Shown piece after piece: positions 1-6,764 of a stretch of DNA of 9,739 nucleotides (position 1 is its first letter; the number at the start of each line of letters is the position of its first letter). The DNA is taken from assembly GCA_937959145.1 (NCBI GenBank), contig CALGMC010000289.1, positions 1-9,739 on the forward strand. Direction: 5' to 3'. The notes below the pieces were generated by a model. It saw nothing but the letters and a program-made list of their open reading frames with translations, ran no database searches and was not told the DNA's origin. The translations under genes and the position numbers were made by a program. The DNA comes from an uncultured Chlorobiales bacterium (lineage in GTDB: Bacteria; Bacteroidota; Chlorobiia; Chlorobiales; Thermochlorobacteraceae).

Positions 1-1
1 C

Positions 2-205
2 GGTTCGGGCGCCGATTTCCTTCAATACGCCCTCAATAACGCCGTGAACTTGCCAACAATCGTTTTACTGACCTCACTTTGCGACGCTTCCTTTACGCGA
101 CATGCACTCGGAATCGGTGTCGCCGAAGTGCTTCAAAAGCCCGTTCAGCCCGACGACTTACGCCAAATCGTCAGCAAATATCTTTTCCCTCATTTTCAAT
201 CCTAA
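2..205 (+). CDS. Response-regulator receiver domain, C-terminal end (partial)
   Basis: Sixty-seven codons of an open frame enter from the left edge and end at TAA 203-205. The translation has the second half of a CheY-like receiver domain. A hydrophobic strand PTIVLLTS carries the conserved Thr/Ser switch residue. It is followed by a helix, the strand GVAEVL, the invariant Lys-Pro pair in LQKPVQPDDL, and a final helix RQIVSKYL. The phosphoacceptor Asp lies upstream of the window. Because the receiver is the last domain, the protein is either a single-domain regulator, a regulator with an N-terminal output domain, or a hybrid histidine kinase; the sequence cannot decide. The next gene starts 11 bases after the stop and may be co-transcribed. 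Confidence 0.75.
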   Translation, partial: GSGADFLQYALNNAVNLPTIVLLTSLCDASFTRHALGIGVAEVLQKPVQPDDLRQIVSKYLFPHFQS

Positions 206-216
206 ACGAACTCGCT

Positions 217-732
217 ATGTTTTGCCGCTCGCGCCTGCTTGCGCTCCTGCCTTTCTTCTTGGCTTTGCTTTCAGGGTGCGCTTCCTCGCAGTTCGCGCTT
301 GAAGATGCCGAGACGAAAGAGAAAATGATTTTAGGAACTTGCACATGGAACGAGTGGAAACAAAACGCAGAATGGACAACTTACGACGCTCCCGACTACA
401 CGCCCGACCCCGACGCCGTCGCTCGCCTTACACCGCTCACCAAAAGCCCTGACCTTTCGCTCATCATTTTCGGTGGAAGTTGGTGTGGCGACACAAAAGC
501 AGAATTTCCGAAATATTTCAAACTCTTTTCCGCGCTCAACCTTCCGCAATCGTCGCTCTCACTTCACGGCGTTTCGCGCAAGAAAAAAGAGCCGTCGGGC
601 ATTGCCGAGCGTTACAGCATTAAGCGCGTGCCAACGCTGGTGGTCTTGAAGGGCGGAAAAGAAATCGGTCGGATTGTGGAATATCCGACCGAAAGCATTG
701 AGAAAGATTTGCTCAAAATTTTGACAAAGTAA
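217..732 (+). CDS. Thioredoxin-fold lipoprotein with a single-Cys WCGDT active site
   Basis: The 171-residue protein begins with a type II signal peptide: Arg4/Arg6, a hydrophobic stretch and the lipobox L-S-G-C with Cys21 as the lipidated residue. It is therefore probably anchored to a membrane facing the periplasm. Residues about 78-170 form a thioredoxin fold: strand SLIIFGGSW, active-site WCGDT at 89-93, and cis-Pro139 in RVPTLVVLKGG, followed by the closing helix. The usual resolving Cys is replaced by Thr93, so Cys90 would act as a monothiol unless Cys42 pairs with it. The open frame extends upstream to 79, but ATG 217 is chosen because it directly precedes the signal peptide and avoids overlap with the receiver gene. 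No Shine-Dalgarno is visible. The gene converges on the glutathione peroxidase gene with a 3-base gap. Substrate is unknown; thiol-disulfide or thiol-based reduction is inferred from the fold. Confidence 0.75.
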   Translation: MFCRSRLLALLPFFLALLSGCASSQFALEDAETKEKMILGTCTWNEWKQNAEWTTYDAPDYTPDPDAVARLTPLTKSPDLSLIIFGGSWCGDTKAEFPKYFKLFSALNLPQSSLSLHGVSRKKKEPSGIAERYSIKRVPTLVVLKGGKEIGRIVEYPTESIEKDLLKILTK

Positions 733-735
733 TGC

Positions 736-1206
736 TCACGCTAGTGCGGCTTCAATCGCTTGCTTGATGCGCTCCGATTCAGGTGCAACCCCGCTCTCGA
801 ACCGCGCAACAACATTCCCGTTTTTATCCAGCACGAATTTCTCAAAATTCCATTTCACATCACCTTTTGTTTGAGCGTTCTCTTTGAGCCACTTGTAAAA
901 GGGGTGCGCGCCTTCACCATTGACATCAATTTTCGCCATCATATCGAACTTTACGCCGTAGTTCGAGGTGCAGAAATTTTCAATTTCTTCGTTTGTGCCC
1001 GGCTCTTGTCTGCCGAATTGATTGCACGGAAATCCAATGACGCTCAAGCCTTTATCGTGATAGGCTTCGTGCAAGGCTTCAAGCCCTCTGTATTGCGGCG
1101 TGTATCCGCACTTTGAAGCCACATTGACCACGAGCAAGGCTCTGCCTTTATAGTCGGAAAGGCTTTTGGTTTCGCCTTTGATGGTTTCAAAAGTAAAGTC
1201 TGACAT
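736..1206 (-). CDS. Glutathione peroxidase family protein, likely thioredoxin-dependent
   Basis: The 156-residue protein matches the short, cysteine-type, non-selenium glutathione peroxidases that reduce hydrogen or lipid hydroperoxides. Visible family marks are NVASKCGYT with peroxidatic Cys33, FPCNQFGRQEPG with Gln67 of the catalytic tetrad, and KWNFEKF with Trp119 and Asn120. Cys79, in the helix after the NQFGRQEPG loop, is where thioredoxin-dependent members carry the resolving Cys; together with the lack of a selenocysteine TGA this suggests thioredoxin rather than glutathione as reductant. No export signal is seen, so it is probably cytosolic. ATG 1206 is chosen because MSDFTFE matches the usual family N-terminus; the open frame runs 23 codons further but with no family resemblance. 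The gene lies 75 bases downstream of the M16 peptidase gene on the same strand and may share its transcript. Confidence 0.93.
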   Translation of the reverse strand: MSDFTFETIKGETKSLSDYKGRALLVVNVASKCGYTPQYRGLEALHEAYHDKGLSVIGFPCNQFGRQEPGTNEEIENFCTSNYGVKFDMMAKIDVNGEGAHPFYKWLKENAQTKGDVKWNFEKFVLDKNGNVVARFESGVAPESERIKQAIEAALA

Positions 1207-1281
1207 GAAAGTTGATAAGTTTAGGTTCAAGAAATTGAATGACGACTGCAAAACGCCACAAGGCACGCCAAACATTCCGCC

Positions 1282-2568
1282 TCACTTTTTTTTCTTTGGC
1301 ACATACACCAGCGTTGAGAACTGATGCTGATTGAAAAGCGATTCAGCAACTGTGCGTATTTGCTTGGGCGAAACGGCGTTAATGGCGTCCAATACTTCCG
1401 TGTCGGAACGGAATCGCCCGAAGTAATACAAATCTCGCGCAAGGTGATTCATACGCGCCGACATATTTTCTTGGCTCATAATGATTCCGCCTTTGAGTTG
1501 GGCTTTATTCAATTCAAGTTCTTTTTCAGGCACGAGTTTATCGGCAATTTTTTCAATCTCTTCGCGAATCAATGCCAGCGATTTTTGCACCTTGTTGGAA
1601 TCTGTGCCGACATAAACATTGAACAAATTGACTTCGTCGCCCGAATTGAAGTTTGAAAACACGCTGTAAGCAAGCCCGTATTTTTCGCGCAACTTTAAGT
1701 TCAATCGAGAACTCATGCCGCCGCCCAAAATCATGTTGAGCAAGAGCACCGCGTAAAAGTCTTTATCGTTTCGCTCGAATGGAAATCCTGTAACCACATG
1801 CGCTTGTGAAATCGGCTTTGCAATTTCTTTTTCAAAGGCTTTATAGGCACTGACCGCATATTGCTCGCGTGTGCGCGTCGAGGTTCGGTGCAACTTTGGA
1901 ACATACTTCTCGGCAAGTTTGACAAGTGCCGAATGTTTGAGATTGCCTGCCGCCGCCAAAATCATCTTGTCGGGCGTGTAGTAAGTGTGAAGATGCTCGA
2001 GCACTTTTTTGCGTGTGAAAGAGCGCACGGTCTTTTCCGTGCCTGCAATCGGCAGTGCAAATGGGTGGTTGTTGTAAGTGAATTTATCGAAGTCCTCAAA
2101 AATGACGTCGTCGGGCGTGTCGTCCGCGCTTTTGATTTCTTCGATAACAACATCTTTTTCTTTTTCAAGTTCTTTTTGTGGGAAGGTTGGATTGAAGACC
2201 AAATCGGTCAGGACGTCGACGGCAATGTCGCTGTATTCATCGAGCACACGCGCATAAAAGCATGTATTTTCTTTTGAGGTGAAGGCGTTGAGGTAGCCGC
2301 CAACGCGCTCTAAGCTTTTTGAGATTTCAATGTAATCGCGTTTTTTCGTGCCTTTGAAAACGAGATGCTCGATAAAGTGGGAAATGCCTGCTGTCTCTTT
2401 GGTTTCGTCGCGCGAGCCGGTTTCTGTCCATAATCCAATCGATGCCGAGCGCACGGTCGGCACGTATTCTGTAATCACGGTTAGCCCGTTTGGCAAGACG
2501 GTTTTTTCAACATTGTTCGGTTGCGACGATTTGGCGTTCGGTGTTGTAAAGCGTCCTCGTGTGTGCAT
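1282..2568 (-). CDS. M16 family zinc metallopeptidase (processing-protease type)
   Basis: The 428-residue protein is a pitrilysin/mitochondrial-processing-peptidase family protease of the single-repeat-pair size that usually works as a dimer. The inverted zinc motif HFIEH lies at residues 64-68 (His64, catalytic Glu67, His68), and Glu144 in EKEKDVVIEEI has the spacing expected for the third zinc ligand; Glu137 matches the accessory acidic residue. N-terminal TVLPNGLTVITE and the C-terminal-domain segment LREKYGLAYSVFSNF (the Arg/Tyr substrate-binding region) are also typical. No signal peptide is evident, so it may act in the cytoplasm, as for other members that degrade or trim peptides; the actual substrate is not known. 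It heads a minus-strand pair with the peroxidase gene and diverges from hscB across 136 bases. The stop is preceded by a lysine run encoded by a poly-A tract. Confidence 0.93.
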   Translation of the reverse strand: MHTRGRFTTPNAKSSQPNNVEKTVLPNGLTVITEYVPTVRSASIGLWTETGSRDETKETAGISHFIEHLVFKGTKKRDYIEISKSLERVGGYLNAFTSKENTCFYARVLDEYSDIAVDVLTDLVFNPTFPQKELEKEKDVVIEEIKSADDTPDDVIFEDFDKFTYNNHPFALPIAGTEKTVRSFTRKKVLEHLHTYYTPDKMILAAAGNLKHSALVKLAEKYVPKLHRTSTRTREQYAVSAYKAFEKEIAKPISQAHVVTGFPFERNDKDFYAVLLLNMILGGGMSSRLNLKLREKYGLAYSVFSNFNSGDEVNLFNVYVGTDSNKVQKSLALIREEIEKIADKLVPEKELELNKAQLKGGIIMSQENMSARMNHLARDLYYFGRFRSDTEVLDAINAVSPKQIRTVAESLFNQHQFSTLVYVPKKKK

Positions 2569-2704
2569 GTCGGAGAGAAGCGTTTTGAAAAGTTACATTT
2601 GAAAGCGTGCGAATATACAACGAAAAATCGGGCGTAACTGTTTTTCGTGCACTGGCTTCATTTGCACATCACATTTTCCAACAGGGGTTTCATCAACTTT
2701 GATT
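2569..2704. promoter_or_regulatory. Divergent intergenic region, M16 peptidase / hscB
   Basis: This gap of 136 bases must hold the promoters for both divergent genes. On the minus strand a TATATTCG near 2610-2620 lies about 45 bases before the peptidase ATG and is one mismatch from the TAnnTTTG promoter element of Bacteroidota. No convincing -33/-35 partner was found, and no clear element was recognised for hscB. No Shine-Dalgarno is visible before either gene. Confidence 0.35.
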
Positions 2705-3265
2705 ATGAACAAAACTTACTTCGAACTTTTCGGATTAGACGAAAAACTCAATCTCGATACCAAATTGCTCCAAAAGCAATTCTACGCGCTCTCGCGCGAA
2801 CTTCACCCCGATTTTCATCAAAGCGGCACCAAAGCCGAACAAGCCCAAAGCCTTGACGCCTCATCGTTTCTTAATCAAGCCTTTCTCACGCTCAAAGACA
2901 AAGAAAAACGACTGCTCTATGTGATTGGACTTTACTTAGGCGACATTACCGAAGCCGAAAAAAAACAAACCCCGCCCGAACTCTTGATGGAACTGATGGA
3001 AGTGCGCGAACAGCTCGAGGAGCACAAACACGCGCCGACAAACTCCCTCCGCACTTCGCTTCTTAGTTCGCTTTCTGACTTACAAGCGCGCCAAGCCGAA
3101 TGCGATAACGAGGTTGACGCTCTCTGTGAAAAATTCGATGTCGCAACCTCGCTCGAAGCGCGCAAATCTATTCTTTCTCAAATCCGCAACATCATGCTCA
3201 AAAAAAATTTCCTTCGCTCGCTTGCCCGCACGATTGATTCCGAACTCAACCCGTCAGAAGTGTAA
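2705..3265 (+). CDS. hscB: HscB, Fe-S cluster assembly J-domain co-chaperone
   Basis: The 186-residue protein has the HscB layout. Residues 1-75 are a J domain opening with NKTYFELFGL; its HPD signature is at 34-36 (ELHPDF) and stimulates the ATPase of the Hsp70 partner HscA. The segment LNQAFLTLKDKEKRLLYVIGL is characteristic of HscB rather than general DnaJ. Residues about 90-180 form a charged helical C-terminal domain that in the family binds the scaffold IscU. Length is close to the usual 170-180. ATG 2705 is chosen over an in-frame TTG six bases upstream because the family sequence begins at NKTYFELF. No hscA or iscU lies in the window, so the partner genes must be elsewhere. The protein acts in the cytoplasm. 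Confidence 0.9.
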   Translation: MNKTYFELFGLDEKLNLDTKLLQKQFYALSRELHPDFHQSGTKAEQAQSLDASSFLNQAFLTLKDKEKRLLYVIGLYLGDITEAEKKQTPPELLMELMEVREQLEEHKHAPTNSLRTSLLSSLSDLQARQAECDNEVDALCEKFDVATSLEARKSILSQIRNIMLKKNFLRSLARTIDSELNPSEV

Positions 3266-3300
3266 CCGAAACTTGTTTGAAAAAAATGTAACTTGCACCC

Positions 3301-3338
3301 GTTCAACACACTTTGTTTTGAACATTTCTTGAACATTT
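3301..3338. repeat. TTGAAC repeats before the biotin carrier gene
   Basis: The 10-base unit TTGAACATTT occurs at 3318-3327 and again at 3329-3338, an 11-base period that places the copies on nearly the same face of the helix. An inverted copy of the core, GTTCAA, is at 3301-3306. The cluster ends 15 bases before the biotin carrier start, inside the 88-base gap after hscB. It could be a regulator site; no known family consensus was recognised. Confidence 0.4.
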
Positions 3339-3353
3339 TAAGAGCCAACCGCT

Positions 3354-3848
3354 ATGAAATATCAAGCCACAATCCATCAATCCGCCTTTGAAGTTGAACC
3401 GCTCAGCACCGACGCCGTGAGCATTAACGGTGCAAAAAAAGAATCGCGCCTTGTTCAACTTTCGGAACGCTTTTATCACTTCATTTATGAAGGCAAAGTC
3501 TTTCGCGTTGAATCTGTCAAAACCGACGACGGATTTAATTTCAAAATCAACGGCGAACTTGTTTCGGTTGAAGTCAAAGACGAATTGCAACTGATGCTCG
3601 ATAAAATGGGCGGAAGTGCGAAAAAGAAAGCCGCATCGGGCGACATCAAAGCCCCAATGCCGGGCTTGGTCGTTAAACTTTCGGTTTCGGTTGGCGAGAG
3701 CGTCAAGAAAGGACAAGGCTTGCTCATTTTGGAGGCAATGAAAATGCAGAATGAAATTAAATCTCCCACTGACGGCGTTGTCAAAGAAATCAAAGTCTCC
3801 GAAAAGCAAGCGGTTGAAAAAAATTACCTCTTGATGAAACTTGAGTAG
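3354..3848 (+). CDS. Biotin carboxyl carrier protein (biotin/lipoyl-attachment domain)
   Basis: The 164-residue protein ends in a biotinyl domain at about 95-164: IKAPMPGLVVKLSVSVGESVKKGQ, then the biotinylation motif EAMKMQNEI with Lys130 as the predicted attachment site, then PTDGVVKEIKV. A short charged linker, GGSAKKKAASG, joins it to an N-terminal region of about 85 residues that may dock on a partner. EAMKM with APMPG fits carriers of acyl-CoA, pyruvate or oxaloacetate carboxylases better than the AccB form, which usually has a longer Ala/Pro-rich linker. The protein would carry carboxyl groups between a biotin carboxylase and a carboxyltransferase, neither of which is in this window, so the enzyme it serves cannot be assigned. 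The following reductase gene starts three bases after its stop, implying co-transcription. Confidence 0.9.
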   Translation: MKYQATIHQSAFEVEPLSTDAVSINGAKKESRLVQLSERFYHFIYEGKVFRVESVKTDDGFNFKINGELVSVEVKDELQLMLDKMGGSAKKKAASGDIKAPMPGLVVKLSVSVGESVKKGQGLLILEAMKMQNEIKSPTDGVVKEIKVSEKQAVEKNYLLMKLE

Positions 3849-3851
3849 CGT

Positions 3852-4856
3852 GTGTCCAAAGAAACCATTTTGATTACAGGTGCGACGGGCTACATCGGCT
3901 CGGCACTCACGCGCCACCTTCATCAACAATACGGAACATCTATTCGCTTAAAAGCACTGGCACGTTCTTCTTCCTCGCACCGTCATTTAGAGTCTCTTCC
4001 TATCGAGTGGGTTTATGGCGAATTGCTCAATCCCGCTTCACTATGGGGCGCAACCGAAGGCGTCGATGTCGTTTTTCATTGCGCGGCGTTGGTTTCGTTT
4101 CATCAGAAGGATTATCGGCGACTCTATCGCGCCAATGTGGTCGGCACGCGCAACCTTGTCAATGCATGCTTGAAAAATCGCGTCAAGCGACTTGTGCATG
4201 TGAGTTCAACCGCGGCGATTGGCTCGAGCGGCTTGCCCAATTCAGCGTTAAGCACGGAGCAAATGCCTTTTCAATCGTGGCAAGAGCGCGTCGGCTATAT
4301 GCTCTCGAAGCATCTCTCGGAATTTGAAGTCTTGCGTGGCGTTGCCGAAGGGTTGGATTCTGTGATTGTCAATCCTTCGGTTGTGCTGGGCGATTTACCG
4401 CACCGACTTCATTCGGCGTCCGATTTTATCGCGGATTTATTTCGCGGAAAAATCCCCTATGTGCCAAAAGGCGGAACGGGTTTTGTCGATATTGCCGATG
4501 TCGTAGTTGCGATTGAACGTGCTTGGAAGCATGGCAAAACGGGCGAGCGTTATATCATCAATTCCGAAAATCTTTCTTATCGCACGCTCACAGAGCGGAT
4601 TTCACGTTTTCGCGGGGCGCGTTCTCGGAGTGTCGCCGAACTTCCGTCCGCGCTCGGCTTCATCATCGGCGGGGTGTGCGATTTGCTTGCTTTCGTTTCA
4701 ACCTTTCGCTCCGCTATTACCTTCGATACCATGTGCCTTTCTGAAAAAACGCTTTGCTATGCCAATCAAAAGTCCATTGAGCAACTCGGAATTTGCTATC
4801 ACTCCCTCGACGAAACCATCGAGCAGATTTTATATCGCCGTAATCTCTTGCGTTAA
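3852..4856 (+). CDS. NAD(P)-dependent SDR, dihydroflavonol reductase-like epimerase family
   Basis: The 334-residue protein is an extended short-chain dehydrogenase/reductase. Its Rossmann nucleotide-binding loop TGATGYIGS has glycines 10, 13 and 16, and VVFHCAALV is the typical fourth strand. The catalytic set is Ser118/Ser119 in VSSTAAIG with Tyr149 and Lys153 in the YxxxK motif (YMLSK). VNPSVVLGD and the C-terminal half resemble dihydroflavonol-4-reductase-like and NAD-dependent epimerase proteins, which act on sugar nucleotides, sterols or other hydroxy/keto substrates; the substrate is not readable here. The start is GTG 3852, three bases after the biotin carrier stop; no ATG gives the intact glycine motif. 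The coupling suggests a shared transcript, although no functional tie between a carrier protein and this reductase is obvious. Confidence 0.85.
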   Translation: MSKETILITGATGYIGSALTRHLHQQYGTSIRLKALARSSSSHRHLESLPIEWVYGELLNPASLWGATEGVDVVFHCAALVSFHQKDYRRLYRANVVGTRNLVNACLKNRVKRLVHVSSTAAIGSSGLPNSALSTEQMPFQSWQERVGYMLSKHLSEFEVLRGVAEGLDSVIVNPSVVLGDLPHRLHSASDFIADLFRGKIPYVPKGGTGFVDIADVVVAIERAWKHGKTGERYIINSENLSYRTLTERISRFRGARSRSVAELPSALGFIIGGVCDLLAFVSTFRSAITFDTMCLSEKTLCYANQKSIEQLGICYHSLDETIEQILYRRNLLR

Positions 4857-4868
4857 GTTTTCGTTAAG
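4851..4868 (+). promoter_or_regulatory. Candidate Pho box (7+4+7 direct repeat) upstream of pstS
   Basis: CGTTAAG is repeated exactly at 4851-4857 and 4862-4868, separated by TTTT. Two 7-base direct repeats with a 4-base AT-rich spacer is the layout bound by PhoB dimers, though the bases differ from the E. coli consensus. The first copy overlaps the stop codon of the preceding gene. The distance to the putative promoter element at 4895 (26 bases) is longer than in E. coli pst promoters, which weakens the call. Confidence 0.35.
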
Positions 4869-4894
4869 CCCTCTCGCTCGCGAAATGCGCGTGC

Positions 4895-4902
4895 TATATT
4901 TG
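4895..4902 (+). promoter_or_regulatory. Putative -7/-10 promoter element of pstS
   Basis: TATATTTG fits the TAnnTTTG element of Bacteroidota sigma factors exactly and also matches five of six positions of the general -10 hexamer (TATATT). It lies 20 bases before the pstS ATG in the 66-base gap after the reductase gene. No convincing -33 or -35 element was found at the right distance, which would be compatible with activator-dependent transcription. Confidence 0.4.
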
Positions 4903-4922
4903 AAATCCATCATTTAATTTTT

Positions 4923-5792
4923 ATGCAACGCCTTCGTTACGCTTACAGTCTTATTCTCGTGTTGCTCTTGGGGGCTTGTGCGCCAGATGAAGAGCGACCG
5001 ATAACGGTTCGCGGCTCGGATACAATGGTGGCGATTGGACAAAAGTGGGCGGAAATTTATATGCAAAAGTTCCCCGAAGCCACAATTCAGGTCAATGGTG
5101 GCGGAAGCGGCACCGGCATTTCTGCCTTGATTAACCGAATTGCCGACATTTGCCAATCCTCACGACCGATGAAGAAGCGCGAGCGCGACATTATCAAAGC
5201 CAAATACGGGCGCGATGTAATTGAAATTCCTGTCGCCAAAGACGGCATCGTGATTTACGTTCATGAAACCAATCCCCTTTCCGAAATTTCAATCTCGCAA
5301 ATGAAAGCCATCTACACAGGCAAAATCAAAAACTGGAAGGAACTTGGCTGGGAAGACAAATCGATTGTCATTTACGGACGCGAGAACAGTTCAGGCACTT
5401 ACGAATTTTTCAAGAAGCGCGTTTTAGACGGCGACGATTTTGACTCACGCGTGCAAACGCTACCCGGAACAGGTGCGATTGCTAATGCGGTCGCACAAGA
5501 TAAATACTCCATCGGCTACGGCGGCATTGCTTATTCGCGCGGCATCAAGTTCTTAGCGGCAAAAGCCACCGACAATTCGCCTGCCGTCACTGCCTCTGAA
5601 CTGACCATTGCAGATAACAGTTATCCCGTCTCTCGCGACCTTTACTTTTACCTTGTCAAAGAGCCGAAAGGCAGAACCGAAGAATTTATCAACTGGATTT
5701 TGAGCGACGAAGGACAATCCATTGCGATTGAAGAAGGCTACTTCCCGATTCGTCCAATTAAAATCCGCCCCGAAACCATTTCATCAAAATAA
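4923..5792 (+). CDS. pstS: PstS, phosphate-binding lipoprotein of the Pst ABC transporter
   Basis: The 289-residue protein starts with a lipoprotein signal peptide whose lipobox L-G-A-C puts the lipidated Cys at position 19, so it is tethered at the membrane and captures phosphate in the periplasm. Phosphate-site motifs appear in order: GSDTM at 31-35, NGGGSGTGI at 58-66, SSR at 79-81, KDG at 106-108, and RENSSGTYEFF at 153-163. ISQMKAIYTGKIKNWKELG is a standard PstS family segment. Length is typical for the shorter PstS type. It is followed after nine bases by pstC, clearly one operon. Transcription is probably raised under phosphate limitation, supported here only by the candidate Pho box and promoter element upstream. 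Confidence 0.95.
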   Translation: MQRLRYAYSLILVLLLGACAPDEERPITVRGSDTMVAIGQKWAEIYMQKFPEATIQVNGGGSGTGISALINRIADICQSSRPMKKRERDIIKAKYGRDVIEIPVAKDGIVIYVHETNPLSEISISQMKAIYTGKIKNWKELGWEDKSIVIYGRENSSGTYEFFKKRVLDGDDFDSRVQTLPGTGAIANAVAQDKYSIGYGGIAYSRGIKFLAAKATDNSPAVTASELTIADNSYPVSRDLYFYLVKEPKGRTEEFINWILSDEGQSIAIEEGYFPIRPIKIRPETISSK

Positions 5793-5801
5793 CTTGCTTC
5801 A

Positions 5802-6761
5802 ATGACCACATCAACGACGAAGACCTTGACAGCGGCAACTTCAACGACGCAAAAAGTTAATCAAACCGCAAAGCGATTAGACCGCATTGCCAAGAATGTG
5901 ATTTTTGGCGTCTCCCTCGTTTCTATCTCTATCATTTTGCTCATTCTTATTTTCACATTCAAAGAGGCGAAAGATGTTTTTTTTGATGCGCATGTTCGCG
6001 AAGAAGTTTTGCCAACGCTCATCGGCACGAATTGGCAACCGGTTTCCGATTCACCCAAATACGGCATTATTCCGCTTCTGATTGGCACCATTAAAACCAC
6101 GCTCATTGCGATGGTGATTGCCGTTCCGATTGGCGTATTATCCGCGCTCTATTCGGTCATGTTCGCGCCGAAGTGGACGAAGGAAGTCTTGAAGCCTGCG
6201 GTTGAGTTGGTGGCGGGGCTTCCGTCGGTCGTGATTGGATTTTTCGCGCTGGTCGTGCTCTCGGGGTGGCTTCAAGCCTTGACCGGCTCGCCCTTTCGCC
6301 TGAATGCGTTGGTGGGCGGCGTTGCCATATCGCTTACGGCTATTCCGATTATTTTCACGATTTCAGAAGAAGCTCTTTCCGCCGTGCCGCAATCGATGAA
6401 AGAAGCCAGCTACGCGCTTGGTGCAACGGAATGGGAAACGGCATTTTATGTGGTGCTTCCTGCCGCCTATCCGGGAATTTTTGCAGGGGTTTTGCTGGGG
6501 CTGGGTCGCGCTTTTGGCGAAACGCTGATTGTTCTGATGGCAACAGGCAACGCCGCAATTAGCTCATGGAGTCTACTTGATTCAACGCGCACGCTTACCG
6601 CAACTATCGGCGCGGAAATGGCGGAAGTCGTTTTCGGAGACCCGCACTACAATGTGCTCTTCCTCATCGGCACATTTCTCTTTCTTTTCTCAATGATTCT
6701 AAATCTCGTTGCGGAGTTCTATGTGAAGGCGAAACTGCTCAAAAAATTTCGCGGCGGATAG
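5802..6761 (+). CDS. pstC: PstC, phosphate ABC transporter permease
   Basis: The 319-residue inner-membrane protein is one of the two permeases of the phosphate importer. A Ser/Thr-rich cytoplasmic N-terminus is followed by a first membrane helix at about 33-53 and a periplasmic loop with NWQPVSDSPKYGIIPLL, typical of PstC. Then come the permease core helices from about 95 onward. The EAA loop that contacts the ATPase is KEASYALGATEWETAFYVVLP at about 200-220, and GLGRAFGETLIVLMATGN at 233-250 is a PstC/PstA signature. The usual next genes, pstA and pstB, are absent: the downstream gene is on the opposite strand with its stop only three bases away. The second permease and the ATPase must be encoded elsewhere for a working transporter. 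Confidence 0.94.
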   Translation: MTTSTTKTLTAATSTTQKVNQTAKRLDRIAKNVIFGVSLVSISIILLILIFTFKEAKDVFFDAHVREEVLPTLIGTNWQPVSDSPKYGIIPLLIGTIKTTLIAMVIAVPIGVLSALYSVMFAPKWTKEVLKPAVELVAGLPSVVIGFFALVVLSGWLQALTGSPFRLNALVGGVAISLTAIPIIFTISEEALSAVPQSMKEASYALGATEWETAFYVVLPAAYPGIFAGVLLGLGRAFGETLIVLMATGNAAISSWSLLDSTRTLTATIGAEMAEVVFGDPHYNVLFLIGTFLFLFSMILNLVAEFYVKAKLLKKFRGG

Positions 6762-6764
6762 CCA

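Noticed and set aside
79..216. A longer start for the thioredoxin-like lipoprotein
   Set aside because: It would overlap the receiver-domain gene and place 46 Arg/Ser-rich residues before a clear lipoprotein signal peptide.
1207..1275. An upstream start for the glutathione peroxidase adding 23 residues
   Set aside because: The extra residues do not match the family and are not a convincing signal peptide; the family normally starts at the MSDFTFE position.
1861..2277. A 138-codon plus-strand open frame
   Set aside because: It lies fully within the M16 peptidase gene on the other strand and its translation is Phe- and Cys-rich without motifs.
3303..3929. A 208-codon open frame on the minus strand
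   Set aside because: It is antisense to the biotin carrier gene, whose frame has clear family motifs; the minus-strand translation is Phe/Asn-rich and resembles no family.
4507..4917. A 136-codon plus-strand open frame running into the pstS leader
   Set aside because: It overlaps the 3' end of the SDR in another frame, and its translation shows no family features; the leader bases are better explained as promoter.
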